DNA of 64,000 nucleotides from Limnochorda sp. LNt. GTDB lineage: Bacteria; Bacillota; Limnochordia; Limnochordales; Geochordaceae. How positions within the stretch are numbered: position 1 is the first letter of the stretch; the number at the start of each line of letters is the position of its first letter. The position numbers were made by a program, and so were the translations under genes. The notes beneath the pieces were generated by a model. That model made no database searches. It worked only from the letters and a program-made list of their open reading frames with translations, and was not told the origin of the DNA. This document shows, one piece after another, positions 63,752 to 64,000 of the stretch. The DNA lies in the NCBI RefSeq assembly GCF_035593265.1, contig NZ_CP141614.1:2294001-2358000 (forward strand), given 5' to 3'.

Positions 63752-64000
63752 TTATCGGCCCACCAGCCCCGTCCGATTGATCAGGGTGTCCAGTACCTCG
63801 TCCATCGCGGTCATGGCACGGGCGGCCGCGCCGTAGGCGTGCTCGAATCGGATGAGATCGGCCATCTCCTCGTCCAGCGAGACGCCGGAGATCGACTGCC
63901 GCAGCCCCTCCAGATGGTCCAGCACCAGTTGCTGGTTGTCTGCCATCCTCTGGGCCTGCTGGGCCTGGACTCCGATGCGCCCCACCAGGGAGGCGAAGTA
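63752..64000 (-). CDS. flgK: FlgK hook-associated protein (C-terminal end only)
   Basis: Only the last 82 codons are in the window. The sequence YFASLVGRIGVQAQQAQRMA, SISGVSLDEEMADLIRFEHA and DEVLDTLINRTGLVGR is the C-terminal helical region of FlgK. The gene continues past the right edge. csrA follows 48 bp downstream. Confidence 0.92.
   Translation of the reverse strand, partial: YFASLVGRIGVQAQQAQRMADNQQLVLDHLEGLRQSISGVSLDEEMADLIRFEHAYGAAARAMTAMDEVLDTLINRTGLVGR

Overview
The window is about 70% G+C. Its gene families and gene order are those of the Bacillota: uvrB beside a carboxy-terminal protease and a MinJ-like PDZ protein, CsaB, long-form HPF, ThiT, YitT, FapA, CheC/CheD/FliY, FliW/CsrA, and DUF5693 and DUF6062 proteins. 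This fits a high-GC member of the Limnochordia/Thermaerobacter/Symbiobacterium type; genus cannot be fixed from this sequence. It is ordinary chromosome with one insertion sequence. No tRNA, rRNA, CRISPR array or prophage was seen.

Layout. 1-6.2 kb: start of uvrB, a broken DUF6062 gene, a DUF190 gene facing a fluoride-riboswitch-controlled crcB, then ctp, a MinJ-like protein and a divergent polysaccharide deacetylase. 6.2-15 kb: a leftward secA-prfB-DUF2993-DUF5693-csaB/tagA series, with a programmed frameshift in prfB and several apparent indels in the last two genes. 15-24 kb: two unknown proteins, HPF, a polar amino-acid ABC importer and a peptide ABC importer (both without an ATPase gene here), and ThiT. 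24-35 kb: OsmC protein, Ca2+-type P-ATPase, RluA-type pseudouridine synthase, TatA, PEP carboxylase, D-aminopeptidase, an ECF S component, nitroreductase and a CBS/CorC membrane protein. 35-41 kb: a DNA methyltransferase and a complete sugar ABC operon with a Tat-exported binding protein and a promoter overlapped by a palindrome. 41-47 kb: ispG, YitT, an orphan histidine kinase with a CXXCH motif, an RRM protein and a GH130 enzyme. 47-49 kb: an IS4-like element of 1678 bp inserted in flaG. 49-64 kb: a DNA glycosylase, an ion transporter, then a leftward flagellar and chemotaxis block flgK-csrA-flgL-fliW-(wHTH)-cheW-fliM-fliY-cheA-cheY-cheC-cheD-cheB-fapA-cheR.

The flagellar block would build the filament junction (FlgK, FlgL), the switch (FliM, FliY), the post-transcriptional circuit (FliW, CsrA) and a Bacillus-like chemotaxis pathway. 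FlaG, a filament protein, is cut by the insertion sequence.

Several genes keep recognisable protein sequence only if the reading frame changes partway: DUF6062, csaB-tagA, DUF5693, the methyltransferase, cheB, perhaps cheA, and the transposase. Many of the changes lie in G/C runs, so sequencing indels are as likely as gene decay. Start codons were reassigned where a ribosome binding site or a family alignment gave a better choice.
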